A stretch of 64,000 bases of DNA from Asaia bogorensis NBRC 16594 (GTDB lineage Bacteria; Pseudomonadota; Alphaproteobacteria; Acetobacterales; Acetobacteraceae), in contig NZ_AP014690.1 of assembly GCF_001547995.1 (NCBI RefSeq), positions 1,112,001 through 1,176,000 on the forward strand, given 5' to 3'. Position 1 is the first letter of the stretch. The number at the start of each line of letters is the position of its first letter. Of this stretch, positions 13,539-24,848 are shown one piece after another. Both the position numbers and the translations under genes were made by a program. The notes below the pieces were generated by a model. The model saw nothing but the letters and a program-made list of their open reading frames with translations, searched no databases and was not told the DNA's origin.

Positions 13539-14953
13539 GATGCCTTGCCATTGAGTGCGGCAAGCTGGCCCGGCAGTGCATGGGCCCAGTTGGTGATGGT
13601 GCCCGCGCCGAGGCACACAACGAAGTCACCCGGCTTGGCGATGGCATTGATCATCTCGGCCAGATGCTCGGGGCCGGGCAACGGCACCACGGAGCGATGG
13701 CCGCTGGCGCGCAGTCCCTCGATCAGTGTGTCGCGGCTGACGCCCTCGATTGGCGCTTCACCGGCAGCATAGACATCGGTCACGATGACCGTTCCAGCGT
13801 CGTTCATGCAGGTGCAGAAATCGCTGAACAGGGCTTGAAGGCGCGAGTAGCGATGCGGCTGTACCACGGCAATCACATCGCGTGCGCCAGCCTGGCGGGC
13901 GGCGCGCAGCACGGCAGCAATCTCGACCGGGTGATGACCGTAATCGTCAATAACCGTGATGCCATTGAAATCACCGCAACGCGTGAAACGACGCTTGACG
14001 CCGCGGAACCCGGCGAGCGCAAGGCGAATGGTTTCGTCACTGATATCCATCTCGCTGGCGACGGCGATGGCAGCGAGTGCGTTGAGCACGTTGTGCTGGC
14101 CCAGCATGGGCAGGCGGAACGGCCCGGCGCGACGCGTGGTCTTTCGCGTGCGGTTGGTGATCACCACCTCGAATGTGGCGCCCAGACGGTCGGTAATCAG
14201 CTTGTCCGCGCGGATATCGGCCTGCGGGCTGAAGCCATAGGTCACAATACGATGGTCCGACAGGCGCGGGATCATCTGCTGTACGGCAGGATGATCGATG
14301 CACAGCACGGCAAACCCGTAGAACGGAATGTTGGACACGAACTGGTCATAGGCCGCCTGCATGGCTTCTGCCGTGCCCCAATGGTCCAGATGTTCAGGGT
14401 CCATATTGGTGACCACGGCAATGACCGCAGGCAGACGCAGGAAGGAGCCATCGCTCTCATCGGCCTCGACCACCATCCAGTCGCCCGAACCCATGCGGGT
14501 ATTGGTGCCGTAAGCCTCGATAATGCCGCCATTGATCACGGTCGGGTCGAGTTTGGCCTGTTCGAGCACGCAGGCCACAAGGCTTGTGGTGGTTGTCTTG
14601 CCATGGGTGCCGCCAATCGCCACCGCCCAGCGCAGGCGCATGAGCTCGGCCAGCATTTCGGCACGACGCACGACGGGGATCAGCCTCGCGCGCGCCGCCA
14701 GAACCTCGGGATTGTCCTTCTTCACGGCTGTTGAGGTGACCACAACCTGAGCCGCGCCCAGATTACCTTCGTCATGGCCGATCGCGACGACAATACCGAG
14801 CTTGCGCAGGCGCAGCACATTGGCATTTTCGCTGATATCCGACCCCTGAACCTTGTAGCCGAGCATATGCAGCACCTCGGCAATTCCTGACATGCCAATC
14901 CCGCCAATACCGACGAAATGGATGGTTCCGATGGAAAGGGGGAGTGCGCGCAT
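13535..14953 (-). CDS. murC: UDP-N-acetylmuramate--L-alanine ligase MurC
   Basis: MurC adds L-Ala to UDP-MurNAc. The 472-aa protein begins with the MurC dinucleotide-like motif [16 protein letters not shown], has the ATP P-loop [12 protein letters not shown] (about 113-124) and the central motif DESDGSFL. The C-terminal domain includes [15 protein letters not shown], typical of MurC. It begins about 100 bp after the murG stop, one of the few real gaps in the block. Confidence 0.98.
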   Translation of the reverse strand: MRALPLSIGTIHFVGIGGIGMSGIAEVLHMLGYKVQGSDISENANVLRLRKLGIVVAIGHDEGNLGAAQVVVTSTAVKKDNPEVLAARARLIPVVRRAEMLAELMRLRWAVAIGGTHGKTTTTSLVACVLEQAKLDPTVINGGIIEAYGTNTRMGSGDWMVVEADESDGSFLRLPAVIAVVTNMDPEHLDHWGTAEAMQAAYDQFVSNIPFYGFAVLCIDHPAVQQMIPRLSDHRIVTYGFSPQADIRADKLITDRLGATFEVVITNRTRKTTRRAGPFRLPMLGQHNVLNALAAIAVASEMDISDETIRLALAGFRGVKRRFTRCGDFNGITVIDDYGHHPVEIAAVLRAARQAGARDVIAVVQPHRYSRLQALFSDFCTCMNDAGTVIVTDVYAAGEAPIEGVSRDTLIEGLRASGHRSVVPLPGPEHLAEMINAIAKPGDFVVCLGAGTITNWAHALPGQLAALNGKAS

Positions 14954-15053
14954 GAACCAGGCTTTCAGAGTAACTGCGAAAAACAGGAAGATCGGGGTAA
15001 AGACAGAAGGAGGGCGTCAGGTCAGCGATGGATGTGAGCGAAGAGACTACCCA

Positions 15054-16169
15054 TCACGAAACAGGGGAGCGGTAGTCCGAAATGCGGGCTTCGACAAGGT
15101 CGGCGAGCAATCTGGCGCTGTGGGGATGGGCAAAACCGCGTGCGGCCTTCGCCGCCATCGCCAGACGTTCGGGGTCGTTCAGCAAGGTGCCAAGAAAGGC
15201 CGATATCGTCTCGGGGGTGAAGTCCTTCTGGCGGAACATCCACGCACCGCCAGCATCGACGAGCTGTGTGGCATTGGCGCCCTGTTCGTCTGATGCGGCA
15301 ATGGGTAGGGGAACGAGAATGGACGGACGACCCGCAATGGTAAGTTCCGCCACAGAGGAGCCTCCGGCACGCCCGATCACCAGATGCGCCTGCCGAAGCA
15401 ATGTGGCGACATCACTGAAAAACGGCGCCAGTGTGCATTCTATTCCTGCGGCCTCGTAGGCGGCGCGTGTTTCGGCGATGTCCTTCTCATGCACCTGCTG
15501 CGTCACGCGCAGACGGGCACGGAACCCTGCAGGCAACTGGGCCAGAGCGGCGGGCATAGTGGTCGAGAACACCCTGGCGCCCAGGGACCCACCCCAGATC
15601 AGGAGATTGATCGCCTCTTCGGGCGGGGTATAGGGCTCATCGAGCAGCGCCTCGATGGCGGGCCGCACCGGCATGCCGGTCAGGGCCGTGCGCAGCCCCA
15701 GAGGCAGACGGGCGACGGTGGGGAAAGATGTCGCGATGGCACTGGCAAAACGGGCCAGCAGGGCATTGGCCTGCCCGAGCACGGCATTGCCTTCATGAAG
15801 GATCACGATCGGTTTGCGTCCGCCGGTCAGGAAACGACTGCCCAGAATGGGGGGCACCGACGGATAGCCGCCAAAGCCGATCACGGCGACGGGCGCGATC
15901 TGTTTATGCAGGCTGCGGGCCTCCCAGGCACCCCGCAGAAGCGAAGTCACACCGCGGAGCTTGGCAGCGATACCCTTGCCAGCTACACCTGTGCCATCAA
16001 GCACATATTGTGGCCTGTCCTGAAAGATACCGCTCGTTCTTTTACCGGCTCGCTTGTCGGTCATCAGCACCAGATCATGCCCGCGCGCCGCAAGTTCGGT
16101 CGCGAGCGCCTCGGCGGGGAAGAAATGGCCGCCTGTGCCACCGGCAGCAATCACGATGGGGCTTTTCAC
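15054..16169 (-). CDS. murG: UDP-GlcNAc--lipid I transferase MurG
   Basis: MurG makes lipid II on the inner face of the membrane. The 371-aa protein has the N-terminal GGTGGHFFPAEALA glycine-rich motif. The GT-B middle includes LLIWGGSLGARVFS and the C-terminal donor site includes VIGRAGGSSVAELTIAGRPSI. The start codon is GTG at 16167-16169, overlapping the ftsW stop as GTGA. Confidence 0.98.
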   Translation of the reverse strand: MKSPIVIAAGGTGGHFFPAEALATELAARGHDLVLMTDKRAGKRTSGIFQDRPQYVLDGTGVAGKGIAAKLRGVTSLLRGAWEARSLHKQIAPVAVIGFGGYPSVPPILGSRFLTGGRKPIVILHEGNAVLGQANALLARFASAIATSFPTVARLPLGLRTALTGMPVRPAIEALLDEPYTPPEEAINLLIWGGSLGARVFSTTMPAALAQLPAGFRARLRVTQQVHEKDIAETRAAYEAAGIECTLAPFFSDVATLLRQAHLVIGRAGGSSVAELTIAGRPSILVPLPIAASDEQGANATQLVDAGGAWMFRQKDFTPETISAFLGTLLNDPERLAMAAKAARGFAHPHSARLLADLVEARISDYRSPVS

Positions 16170-17359
16170 GAATTGGATCCTTCACGAAGCGACGTCCAGT
16201 GTCCCTGACCGGCATAGTGCGAGCTGATGGGGCTGGCCGAAACCTGATGGCGTGTCAGGGCCAGCACCATGCCAAGGGTCAGCGCGATGGAGATGGCCGA
16301 GGAGCCACCATAGGAAATGAGGGGCAGCGTCATGCCCTTGGTGGGGATCAGATGCAAGGTCGAGCCCATATTGATGAAGGCCTGCAGCCCGAACCCGGCA
16401 ACCAGCCCCGACGCAGCCGTGATCACGAACGGGTCGCTCTCGCGCATGAGCTTGAGCAGCGTGCGCACTACGATGACCGTGAAGATCAGGATGATGAACA
16501 GGCAGATAAACAGCCCGTACTCCTCGCCAGCCACAGCAAAGACGAAATCGGCATGAGCATCGGGCAGGAGATCCTTCACACGGCCTTCACCGGGACCACG
16601 CCCCATCATGCCGCCATTGCCGAAGGCACGCAGCGCGGTGTCGATCTGGTAATGGTCACCCACATTGGGGTGCAGGAAGCGCTCCACGCGCGAGCGCACG
16701 TGCGGAAACGCGACATAGGCGCCCGCAAACGCCGCAATCATGGCTCCCACGCCAGCACCAACAAAAATGATGGGCAGGCCATTCACGAAAAGCTGGATGA
16801 AAAAGACCATCGTGATGACCGACAACATGCCGATATCAGGCTGTGACTTAAGCAGCAGCAGGATCAGCCCGAAACAACCGAAGGCGATGAGCATGCCGGG
16901 GAAACGGACCGAGCCGAAAATGACCCGCCGCCTTTGCTCGGCAAGCAGCCATCCGGTCACCACTGCAAAGAACGGCTTGAGGAACTCGGAGGGCTGGACC
17001 GACATCATGGGCAGCGCAATCCAGCGCCGTGCGCCCTTAATCTCGACGCCATGAACGAGCGTCATGAACGTAGCTACCAACGCAATCACACCGCCGATGA
17101 GTGCGAGGCGTTTGACCGCTTCACGCGACAGGCCGGAGACAAGCAGCACGACCCCACCCGCCAAAAGCAGGAAGATCACCTGTTTGAGGATGAACATCTC
17201 GCGCGACGCACCAATACGCACGGCGACGGCAGGACTGGCGGCCAGCATCAGGACATAGCCAAAAGCTATCAGCACCCCGACGCAGCACAAGGTGACGCGA
17301 TCCACATTGCGCCACCAGCGCCCTATGCGGGACGTATCGACACGTGAAAGCCCTGCCAT
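16166..17359 (-). CDS. ftsW: septal peptidoglycan glycosyltransferase FtsW
   Basis: This SEDS-family polymerase acts with FtsI at the septum. The 397-aa protein shows about ten hydrophobic helices and the SEDS signatures KGARRWI, QPSEFLKP and, near the end, PTKGMTLPLISYGGSS. It lies between murD and murG, as in the standard cluster, with a 27-bp gap to murD. Confidence 0.97.
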   Translation of the reverse strand: MAGLSRVDTSRIGRWWRNVDRVTLCCVGVLIAFGYVLMLAASPAVAVRIGASREMFILKQVIFLLLAGGVVLLVSGLSREAVKRLALIGGVIALVATFMTLVHGVEIKGARRWIALPMMSVQPSEFLKPFFAVVTGWLLAEQRRRVIFGSVRFPGMLIAFGCFGLILLLLKSQPDIGMLSVITMVFFIQLFVNGLPIIFVGAGVGAMIAAFAGAYVAFPHVRSRVERFLHPNVGDHYQIDTALRAFGNGGMMGRGPGEGRVKDLLPDAHADFVFAVAGEEYGLFICLFIILIFTVIVVRTLLKLMRESDPFVITAASGLVAGFGLQAFINMGSTLHLIPTKGMTLPLISYGGSSAISIALTLGMVLALTRHQVSASPISSHYAGQGHWTSLREGSNS

Positions 17360-17386
17360 GTTCCCCTAACCCCTCGGCCCTTCGGA

Positions 17387-18754
17387 TCAGGGCGTTTCTG
17401 AATCGCTGAGGCGAGTCAAGATATCGATAAAAGACGCGCCGCGCGCTTCAAAACTCGCAAACTGGTCAAAACTTGCACATGCAGGCGACAACAGAACAAC
17501 CGGGACATCAAGCGCGCGCGCGGCCTCCAGTGCCGCCGACGTCGCAACATCGAGCGTCTGGCTGATTTCAGTGGCAACCCCGTGGGCCAGAAGAGAGGCC
17601 TGCAGGATGGGCGCGTCGCGGCCGATCAGAAAAGCCTTGGCAATCCGATCGAATAATGGTGCCAGTGCCTCGATCCCACCCGATTTGGCCGTACCCCCCG
17701 CAATCCAGATGACCTTGTCATAGCAGAGCAGTGCCTTTTCGGCGGCTTCGGCATTGGTCGCCTTGCTGTCATTGATGAAGCGAATACCATCAATGACGCC
17801 CGCCAACGCCTGACGATGCGGCAGGCCCGGATAGGTTGTCAGGCCGGTTTCGATGGCGCGGTCGTCCAGCCCCAGATGCTTTGCCATCGCTCGTGCCACG
17901 AGAGCATTTTGCAGATTATGGGCGCCGGGCAGGGTGGGCGCTGCTTCATGGACTTTCGCCACCGGCGCGACAAGCGTCTCATCGTGAACCGAGATCGTGA
18001 CGACGTTCAGGCCTTCGGCAATCAGCGTTGATGCCTCGGCGCGGGTATAGGCGTCATCGACGCCGACCACAGCGAGATCATCCGGGGTCATGTTATCAAA
18101 GACGTGGCGTTTGGCAGCGGCATAGCCCGCCATATCCCCGTGACGGTCCAGATGATCCGGCGTCAGATTGAGCAGGCAGGCTGTCGCAGCATGATACTGG
18201 TCCAGACGCTCCAGCATATAGGACGACATCTCGATGACATACACGCCGTCATCCGGCAGGAGCGGCAGGGCGAGCGAGGCCGTGCCGAGATTACCCCCGG
18301 CCAGAACAGGCACTCCGGCCTTATCCAGCATATGGGCGAGCAGGGCGGTCGTCGTGGATTTGCCGTTCGTCCCGGTGATCGAGGCGAAACGGGCCTTCGA
18401 GCCCGCCTTGCGCACCGCACGATAGAGCATCTCGGCATCGGACAGAATGGGGATGCCAGCCTCACGTGCCTTTACGGCAACGGGGTGAGGGCTCGGAAGC
18501 CTGTGAGGGATGCCCGGTGAGAGAATCAGCGCCTCGAACCCGGTCAGGTCGTCCAGCGGGGCGGCGGTAAAGCGGCTGTTTTCGCCTTGCGCCCCATAAG
18601 CATCAGGGGCCGGGGGTGATTTGTCATCCCAGGCCTGAACTTCTGCCCCCATGCCAAGCAGGGCCTTGACGACAGCGTGGCCATTGCGGCCAAGACCGAC
18701 CACAGCAAAGCGCGACCCGGCAAACAGGTCGGAGGGGAAGGGGCGACCGGTCAT
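17387..18754 (-). CDS. murD: UDP-N-acetylmuramoylalanine--D-glutamate ligase MurD
   Basis: MurD adds D-Glu to UDP-MurNAc-L-Ala. The 455-aa protein has the N-terminal [15 protein letters not shown] fold, the P-loop [14 protein letters not shown] (about 124-137), the central [10 protein letters not shown] and [11 protein letters not shown], and the C-terminal [15 protein letters not shown] motif. It starts one nucleotide after the mraY stop. Confidence 0.98.
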   Translation of the reverse strand: MTGRPFPSDLFAGSRFAVVGLGRNGHAVVKALLGMGAEVQAWDDKSPPAPDAYGAQGENSRFTAAPLDDLTGFEALILSPGIPHRLPSPHPVAVKAREAGIPILSDAEMLYRAVRKAGSKARFASITGTNGKSTTTALLAHMLDKAGVPVLAGGNLGTASLALPLLPDDGVYVIEMSSYMLERLDQYHAATACLLNLTPDHLDRHGDMAGYAAAKRHVFDNMTPDDLAVVGVDDAYTRAEASTLIAEGLNVVTISVHDETLVAPVAKVHEAAPTLPGAHNLQNALVARAMAKHLGLDDRAIETGLTTYPGLPHRQALAGVIDGIRFINDSKATNAEAAEKALLCYDKVIWIAGGTAKSGGIEALAPLFDRIAKAFLIGRDAPILQASLLAHGVATEISQTLDVATSAALEAARALDVPVVLLSPACASFDQFASFEARGASFIDILTRLSDSETP

Positions 18755-18755
18755 C

Positions 18756-19847
18756 TCAGCGCAGCTTCAGCGTGGCAAGGCCAGCCAGGCCAAGCAGGAT
18801 GGACACAATCCAGAACCGGATGACGATCTTGGGCTCCTGCCACCCCTTCTTTTCGAAGTGATGATGCAGCGGGGCCATCAGAAAGACGCGCTTTTTTGTG
18901 CGCTTGTACCAGAAAACCTGAATGACCACAGAGAGCGTCTCGACCACAAAAAGGCCGCCCACGATGCAAAGCACCAGCTCATGCTTGACCGCCACGGCGA
19001 CGGCGCCCAGAGCGCCACCCAGTGAGAGCGAGCCCGTATCGCCCATGAACACATCGGCCGGGGTCGCATTGAACCAGAGAAAGCCGAGCCCTGCGCCGAT
19101 AAGCGCCGCGCAGAAAACCGCAAGCTCGCCGGTGCCGGGGACAAGGTGAAGCTGCAGATAATCGGCGAAGACGCGATTGCCGACCAGATAGGCGATCAGC
19201 GCGAAAACCAGCGAAGCGATCACGACGGGCACGATGGCGAGCCCGTCGAGGCCGTCGGTAAAGTTCACCGCATTGCCGAACCCGGTCATGGTGAGCATGG
19301 CAAAAAGCGGAAAGGCAAAGCCGAGCGGCAGCAGGAAGTCTTTCACGAACGGAAAGGCCACCATGTTGCGCAGTTCGGGTGGCATCAGGCTTTCCATCCA
19401 GTAGCCGGCAATCAGCGAGGCGGCGAATTCGCTTCCCAATCGGGCCCGCTTGGATACGCCTGCCGTGTTGCGACGCGAGAGCTTGAGATAGTCATCCGCA
19501 AACCCTACCGCGCCGAAAGCGGCTGTCACGAACATGACGGCCCAGACGAAGCCGTTCGTAAGATCCGCCCAGAGCAGGGTGGAGGCGAAAAGCGCGATCA
19601 GGATGAGCATGCCGCCCATTGTGGGGGTGCCGGCTTTTTCGAGGATATGGCGTTCCGGGCCGAGCGTGCGAATGGGCTGCCCCTCGCGCTGGATACGCTT
19701 GAGCTGCGCAATGAAGGGACGCCCGAAAACCAGCGAAATAACGAAAGCCGTCAGGCATGCACCGCCTGAACGGAATGTCAGGTAATGGAACAGATTGAAG
19801 AAGCCGCCATGGGTCGTGTCGTGGATGGCGATAAGATTATACAGCAT
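18756..19847 (-). CDS. mraY: phospho-N-acetylmuramoyl-pentapeptide transferase MraY
   Basis: MraY transfers phospho-MurNAc-pentapeptide to undecaprenyl phosphate, making lipid I. The 363-aa polytopic protein has KAGTPTMGG near residue 70 and the catalytic aspartates in [17 protein letters not shown] and [11 protein letters not shown] follow, with the C-terminal [13 protein letters not shown]. The start overlaps the murF stop by one base (TGATG). Confidence 0.98.
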   Translation of the reverse strand: MLYNLIAIHDTTHGGFFNLFHYLTFRSGGACLTAFVISLVFGRPFIAQLKRIQREGQPIRTLGPERHILEKAGTPTMGGMLILIALFASTLLWADLTNGFVWAVMFVTAAFGAVGFADDYLKLSRRNTAGVSKRARLGSEFAASLIAGYWMESLMPPELRNMVAFPFVKDFLLPLGFAFPLFAMLTMTGFGNAVNFTDGLDGLAIVPVVIASLVFALIAYLVGNRVFADYLQLHLVPGTGELAVFCAALIGAGLGFLWFNATPADVFMGDTGSLSLGGALGAVAVAVKHELVLCIVGGLFVVETLSVVIQVFWYKRTKKRVFLMAPLHHHFEKKGWQEPKIVIRFWIVSILLGLAGLATLKLR

Positions 19848-21223
19848 CAGGCCTGCACGCCCCCTGCAAGAAGAGGGGTGACAATGTCGCGCATGCGACT
19901 GCCAAGACTGCCTTTTACGAGAACCACGTCACCGGCTTTCAGATTGGATTGGACGAAGGGGGCGAGAGATGCCGCGTCTGATTGCCAGACGCCACGCTTT
20001 TCTTCGGGAAGAGCGTCAAAAACATGGCGCATATGCGGGCAGCAGCAAAAAACCAGATCGGCGTTCGCTGTGACATCCGGCACGAGTGAGAGATGCTCTG
20101 ACTCGGCAAAGTCACCGAGTTCGCGAATATCACCCAGAACGGCAATTTTCCGTTCGCCCGGCACGAGAGAGAGCGTCTCCAGCGCTGCACGGATGGAGAG
20201 AACCGAGGCGTTGTAGCTCTCATCCAGCAAGGCAGCCTGCCCGGCCATGATGGGCTGGATCTGGCCACGCCCCGCGCCGGGGCGCCATGCGGCCAGAGCC
20301 GCTATGGGGGGGGCAAGAGGCAGGCCGAGCGCCTGAAGGGTCGCAAGGGCCATGCCTGCGTTGCGCACGAGATGGGCTCCCGGTGCAGCAAGCGTCACGA
20401 CATGGTTTGTCCCGTCACGACAACCGAGCGTGAATTGTGAGCCTTCTGGCGTGGTATGCACCCCGTTCAGACGATAATCGGCGTTCTCGCCCAGACCGAC
20501 ATGGGCCAGTCGGCACCCGGCCTGTGCGGCAGCATCCTCGAAAACGGCGTCCAGGCCTGTATCGTCTGGAACCAGCGCCGCTCCAGCGTTACTGAGGGCG
20601 CGGATCAGGTCGGATTTTTCCTCTGCAATGGCCTCGACACTCCCCATATAGCCCAGATGCGAGCTGCCTATGGTGGTGATGACGGCTGCATCGGGGCGCA
20701 CCATCCCGGCCAGCGGAGCGATCTCGCCACGATGGTTCATGCCGATCTCGGCCACGCAGAATGCAGCATTGCGCGGCATACGGGCGAGCGTCAGGGGGAC
20801 ACCCCAGTGATTATTGTAGGAGGCGACTGCCGCATGGGTCGGCCCGAGCGCCGAAAGGGCGCAATGCAGCATGTTCTTGGTCGTGGTCTTGCCGACCGAC
20901 CCCGTCACACCGATCATCACACCGGCGAAACGCGCCCGTGCGGCCTGTGCCAGGGCGCGTAGCCCCTGCATGGTGTCCTGCACATGCAGCAATCGCGGGT
21001 CGTCGCTGCCTGACGCACTGTGAACCATAACGCAGGCCGCGCCTCTCTCCAGTGCCGTTGCGATATGGGCATGGCCGTCGCTGGTATCGCCCACGAGGGC
21101 GATGAACAGGTCTCCTGGCTCGAGCGTACGGGTATCGATGGAAATGCCAGTGACGGCGACATCGGCGATGAGCTGGCCTGATGTGGCCTCACGAAGCTCG
21201 GTGCTGGTCCAGATCGGTGTCAT
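19847..21223 (-). CDS. murF: UDP-MurNAc-tripeptide--D-alanyl-D-alanine ligase MurF
   Basis: MurF adds D-Ala-D-Ala to complete the pentapeptide. The 458-aa protein has an N-terminal domain (SIDTRTLEPGDLFIAL), the P-loop GVTGSVGKTTTKNML, EIGMNHRGEI and the C-terminal LLDESYNASVLSI motif. It overlaps murE (ATGA) and mraY (TGATG). Confidence 0.97.
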   Translation of the reverse strand: MTPIWTSTELREATSGQLIADVAVTGISIDTRTLEPGDLFIALVGDTSDGHAHIATALERGAACVMVHSASGSDDPRLLHVQDTMQGLRALAQAARARFAGVMIGVTGSVGKTTTKNMLHCALSALGPTHAAVASYNNHWGVPLTLARMPRNAAFCVAEIGMNHRGEIAPLAGMVRPDAAVITTIGSSHLGYMGSVEAIAEEKSDLIRALSNAGAALVPDDTGLDAVFEDAAAQAGCRLAHVGLGENADYRLNGVHTTPEGSQFTLGCRDGTNHVVTLAAPGAHLVRNAGMALATLQALGLPLAPPIAALAAWRPGAGRGQIQPIMAGQAALLDESYNASVLSIRAALETLSLVPGERKIAVLGDIRELGDFAESEHLSLVPDVTANADLVFCCCPHMRHVFDALPEEKRGVWQSDAASLAPFVQSNLKAGDVVLVKGSLGSRMRDIVTPLLAGGVQA

Positions 21224-22683
21224 GCCGGCACCCCTGCCAGCTCACGGATCACCGCACGGTCGTCAAACGGGCTCGTGACACCAGCCACGGTCTGTCCACT
21301 TTCATGGCCCTTGCCCGCCACGACCACCACATCACCCGGTCTGGCTTCGGACAGCGCAGCAGCAATGGCCGCGCGTCTGTCCCCGATTTCCAGAGCGTCA
21401 GGGCAGGCGGCAAGGATGGCAGCGCGGATCGAAGCGGGATCCTCGCTGCGCGGGTTGTCATCCGTCACGATTGCAAGATCGGCCAGTTTCGCAGCAATGC
21501 CACCCATGAGGGGGCGCTTGCCCCGATCACGGTCCCCACCGGCACCGAAGACGACAATCAGGCGGTTCTGCGCATGAGGGCGCAGGCTGTGCAGCAGATG
21601 ATCCAACGCGTCGGGGGTGTGGGCGTAATCGACATAGACACTGGCGCCATTATTTAGCGTCACGGCCAGTTCGGCACGACCGCGCACGCCTTGCAGACGG
21701 GGGATGAGGTCGAGAATACCCCGCGCCTGATCGTCCTGCGCCCAGATCATCGACGCCGCCAGAAGCAAGTTATCAACCTGAAAGCGGCCCGTCAGCCCGA
21801 TAGTGAGGTCGGGCAGTTTCTCACCGAACAGGGCGAGGGAGACAATCTGACCATGCGGCAATGGGGTGGCATTCAGCAGACGGATCGTCTCACCCTGTTC
21901 GCCCACGCTGCGCGGCTTGAGGCGTCGTGCCTGCGCCAGATCGCGCAGGGCGGTGACAGTTTGCGCATCCATATCCGCGTTGAAGGCGGCAATGGCCCCT
22001 TCGGGCAACAGGTCGGCAAAAAGGCGCAGCTTGGCGGTGCGATAGGCGTCCATCGTCCCGTGATAATCGAGATGGTCGCGCGTCAGATTGCAGAACCCGC
22101 CCGCGCCGAGACGCACGCCATCCAGACGATGCTGGTCGAGACCGTGAGACGAGGCCTCCAGCGCGACATGGTCGATCCCTGCGGTTTTGAGCTGCGCCAG
22201 TGTCTGGGCCATCGAGACGGCGTCTGGCGTCGTCAGCGGCGGCGGGGCCTCGACGGGAATATCGCTGATCAGCCCCAGCGTGCCGATACTGGCAGCCGGT
22301 TTGCCGCTCATGGACCAGAGCTGGCGCAGGAAATCGGCTGTGCTGCTCTTGCCGTTTGTTCCCGTCACTGCAGCAATATGGGCTGGCTGGGGCCCGGCAA
22401 GGACAGCTGCCATGAGCGCCAGCGCATGGCGAGGCGAGGGCGATGAGACGCAGGGCACGGAAAAAGCGGGGGTGACCGCGTCTGAGGCCAGCAGGGCCGA
22501 GGCACCTTGTGCGAGAGCCTGCGGAATGAACGTCGCGCCATCGACAGCAACGCCGGGCAGGGCGGCAAAGATCATACCCGGCCGCACCGCACGACTATCC
22601 GCTGTGATGCCATGAATTTCAGGGTCAACGACAAGAGGCGGGACCGTTAGTCCGGCCCGCTTCAGGATCTCGGAAAGACGCAT
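21220..22683 (-). CDS. murE: UDP-MurNAc-dipeptide--meso-diaminopimelate ligase MurE
   Basis: MurE adds the third residue of the stem peptide. The 487-aa protein has the P-loop [16 protein letters not shown] and the [12 protein letters not shown] motif. The specificity motif [10 protein letters not shown] contains DNPR, which in this family selects meso-diaminopimelate over lysine. I chose the ATG at 22681-22683, 4 nt after the ftsI stop. The open frame upstream is a shadow of the ftsI C-terminus. Confidence 0.97.
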   Translation of the reverse strand: MRLSEILKRAGLTVPPLVVDPEIHGITADSRAVRPGMIFAALPGVAVDGATFIPQALAQGASALLASDAVTPAFSVPCVSSPSPRHALALMAAVLAGPQPAHIAAVTGTNGKSSTADFLRQLWSMSGKPAASIGTLGLISDIPVEAPPPLTTPDAVSMAQTLAQLKTAGIDHVALEASSHGLDQHRLDGVRLGAGGFCNLTRDHLDYHGTMDAYRTAKLRLFADLLPEGAIAAFNADMDAQTVTALRDLAQARRLKPRSVGEQGETIRLLNATPLPHGQIVSLALFGEKLPDLTIGLTGRFQVDNLLLAASMIWAQDDQARGILDLIPRLQGVRGRAELAVTLNNGASVYVDYAHTPDALDHLLHSLRPHAQNRLIVVFGAGGDRDRGKRPLMGGIAAKLADLAIVTDDNPRSEDPASIRAAILAACPDALEIGDRRAAIAAALSEARPGDVVVVAGKGHESGQTVAGVTSPFDDRAVIRELAGVPA

Positions 22684-22687
22684 GGGC

Positions 22688-24826
22688 TCAGCCTCGTTCG
22701 GGAATGTGGTGCGCGGCGCGATCGGCGGCTTTGGCAGCGAGCTTCGCCGCTTTCTCGGCAGCCTTGGCAGCTTTCTTCTCGGCTTCTTCCTTCTGCGCGG
22801 CAATGCGCGGGTCGCCGGGATCATTACCTGGCCCGAGAGCGCGACGCCCGGCGGGAATGCCGGGTTCAAGCGGTATGGCCATCTCGGCGTCGATACGGGC
22901 AGCGTTCTTGGTGTCCGGAAACAGGCCGAGCATCGGGCCGATACGCGCAATCAGCTTGCCGGTGGTTGGCGCCGCATTCCAGCCTGAGGTCACAAAGCCA
23001 TGTGTTTTGGGCGTAGGATGCGGAGAGTCGAGCATGACGTACACGGCATAGCGCGGCGCGTTCATCGGGAAGATGGAGGTGAAGGCCGAGATATTGACGT
23101 GTTTGAGGTAACGGCCATTGGGGCCGACCTTCTCTGCCGTGCCGGTCTTGCCGCCCACGAAGTAGCCAGGCACCTCGGCGCTGCGTGCCGTACCCTGTGT
23201 CACGTCAAGACGCAGCATCTTGCGGATGAGTTTTGAATTTTCCTCTGACACGACGCGCTCGCCCTGCGGGACGGGCAGTGGTGCAGGGGCATCGCTGCTG
23301 GCGTCGGCATCCGGCTTGAAGGCTGCCGGAACGACAGGCGCGTGAGAGGGTGATGTGGTGGCAGGGGCCGTGTTCAGCGCGCCATCCTGCGATGCGGCGT
23401 TGCCTGCCGGCGAAGGTGCAGCATTCCCCGGCATCTGATCCGTCGCGGCGTTGGTGCCGTCATCCTGCTCACGGGCAAGGAGGGTTGGCTTGATCAGGAT
23501 GCCGCCATTCACTGTCGCCGCCGTGCCGCGCACGATCGAGAGCGGTGGCTCGGCAACGCCATGCCCGAACCCGACCGTCATGACGGTCGATATGCCCCAG
23601 TTCTTCGAGGACGGTACAATCGGACGCCCGGCCTCGGGCAGCTCGATAGGCACGCGGTTGAAAAACCCCATCGTGCGCAGCCAGTCCTGCTGCCTTTTTG
23701 CGCCCACATCGAGCGCGATATGCGCAGCCGCCGGGTTGGAGGATTTTGCCAGAACGTCGGGTAATGCCAGCCAGGGGGCGAAATGATCGGTCTTGATGTC
23801 AGAGATGGTGAACCGGCCGATATGGATGGGAATGGTCGAGAAACGGTCCCAGATATGGGCAACACCGTATTCGATGGCCATGGCCGCTGTCTGCAGCTTG
23901 AAGGTCGAGCCAGGCTCATACATGCCTGTGACAGCGCGGTTGAAACGGGCATCGGCAGGCGCATGGCCGAATTCATTGGCATCATAATCAGGCAGGCTGA
24001 CCATGGAGATGATCTCGCCTGTGTTCACATCCATGACAATGGCAGCCGCACCGATGGCCTGGAACTCGTCCATAGCCGCCTGGGTTACTTCGCGCGCAAC
24101 GGCCTGGATACGCACATCAAGCGACAGGCGCAGTGGGGTATGATCCTTGTTAAGCCGCTCGTTGAAGTAGCGCTCGACGCCGGCCACGCCATGATCGTCA
24201 ATATCTACGCCACCCAGAATCTGTGCAGCGGTGCGCCCCAGCGGATAATGACGCCGCTCGCTGGCCTCAAAATAGATGCCGGGAATACCAAGATTGTTGA
24301 TCGCGATTTCCTGCACCGGCGAGATGTCGCGCGCGATATAGACGAACTGCTTTTTAAGCGAGAGGCGACGTGTGGTTTCGGCTTCATCCAGCTGCGGAAG
24401 CACGCTCTTGAGCTTTTTCGCCGCATCGGCCGCGTCGATCAGTTCCATGGGGTTCGCATAGACCTGCGCCACAGGCAGGGACAGGGCAAGCGTCTGACCG
24501 TTGCGATCGACAATGCTCGCGCGGTGCACGTCGGGAAGCGAGAAGTCACCGGCAACCTGACCCTTGGGATCACTCTTGGGGATTTCCGGAACCTGGGAGG
24601 CAATCTGGCGCTTCTCGGGCGCCATGGGCATAAACACGGTGGCAAGGCTGAGTTTGGCCGCGACAAGGCTGAAAAGCAGCATGAAGCCGAGCCCCACGCC
24701 AATCAGTCGCGTATGCATCTGGTCGAGCGAGGCCCGAACCCTCTTCGTGGTCTTTCCCTCGGCGCGAGACGATGCGCCGCTGCTATGGCCCGACCTGTTA
24801 GAGGGTGGGGGTGTCCTGCCAGCCAT
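22688..24826 (-). CDS. ftsI: septal transpeptidase FtsI (PBP3) with an unusual insertion
   Basis: This class B penicillin-binding protein crosslinks septal peptidoglycan. The 712-aa protein has one N-terminal membrane helix (about 41-63), a PBP dimerisation domain and a transpeptidase domain. The catalytic motifs are S307-x-x-K310 (GSTFK), S362-S-N364 and K560-T-G562. An Ala/Pro/Ser-rich segment of about 65 residues (roughly 455-520) lies between SxN and KTG. The last ~38 residues form a Lys/Ala-rich tail. Both enlarge the protein over the usual 570-620 aa. It lies 22 bp after ftsL. Confidence 0.96.
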   Translation of the reverse strand: MAGRTPPPSNRSGHSSGASSRAEGKTTKRVRASLDQMHTRLIGVGLGFMLLFSLVAAKLSLATVFMPMAPEKRQIASQVPEIPKSDPKGQVAGDFSLPDVHRASIVDRNGQTLALSLPVAQVYANPMELIDAADAAKKLKSVLPQLDEAETTRRLSLKKQFVYIARDISPVQEIAINNLGIPGIYFEASERRHYPLGRTAAQILGGVDIDDHGVAGVERYFNERLNKDHTPLRLSLDVRIQAVAREVTQAAMDEFQAIGAAAIVMDVNTGEIISMVSLPDYDANEFGHAPADARFNRAVTGMYEPGSTFKLQTAAMAIEYGVAHIWDRFSTIPIHIGRFTISDIKTDHFAPWLALPDVLAKSSNPAAAHIALDVGAKRQQDWLRTMGFFNRVPIELPEAGRPIVPSSKNWGISTVMTVGFGHGVAEPPLSIVRGTAATVNGGILIKPTLLAREQDDGTNAATDQMPGNAAPSPAGNAASQDGALNTAPATTSPSHAPVVPAAFKPDADASSDAPAPLPVPQGERVVSEENSKLIRKMLRLDVTQGTARSAEVPGYFVGGKTGTAEKVGPNGRYLKHVNISAFTSIFPMNAPRYAVYVMLDSPHPTPKTHGFVTSGWNAAPTTGKLIARIGPMLGLFPDTKNAARIDAEMAIPLEPGIPAGRRALGPGNDPGDPRIAAQKEEAEKKAAKAAEKAAKLAAKAADRAAHHIPERG

Positions 24827-24848
24827 GCTCAGCCGCTTTCATATCCGC

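Noticed and set aside
13580-14734. A 384-codon + strand frame opposite murC
   Set aside because: Antisense shadow. Composition is His/Gly/Gln-rich without domains, and murC motifs explain the conservation.
15728-16846. A 372-codon + strand frame across the murG/ftsW junction
   Set aside because: Antisense to two essential genes, with no ribosome-binding site and no recognisable domain.
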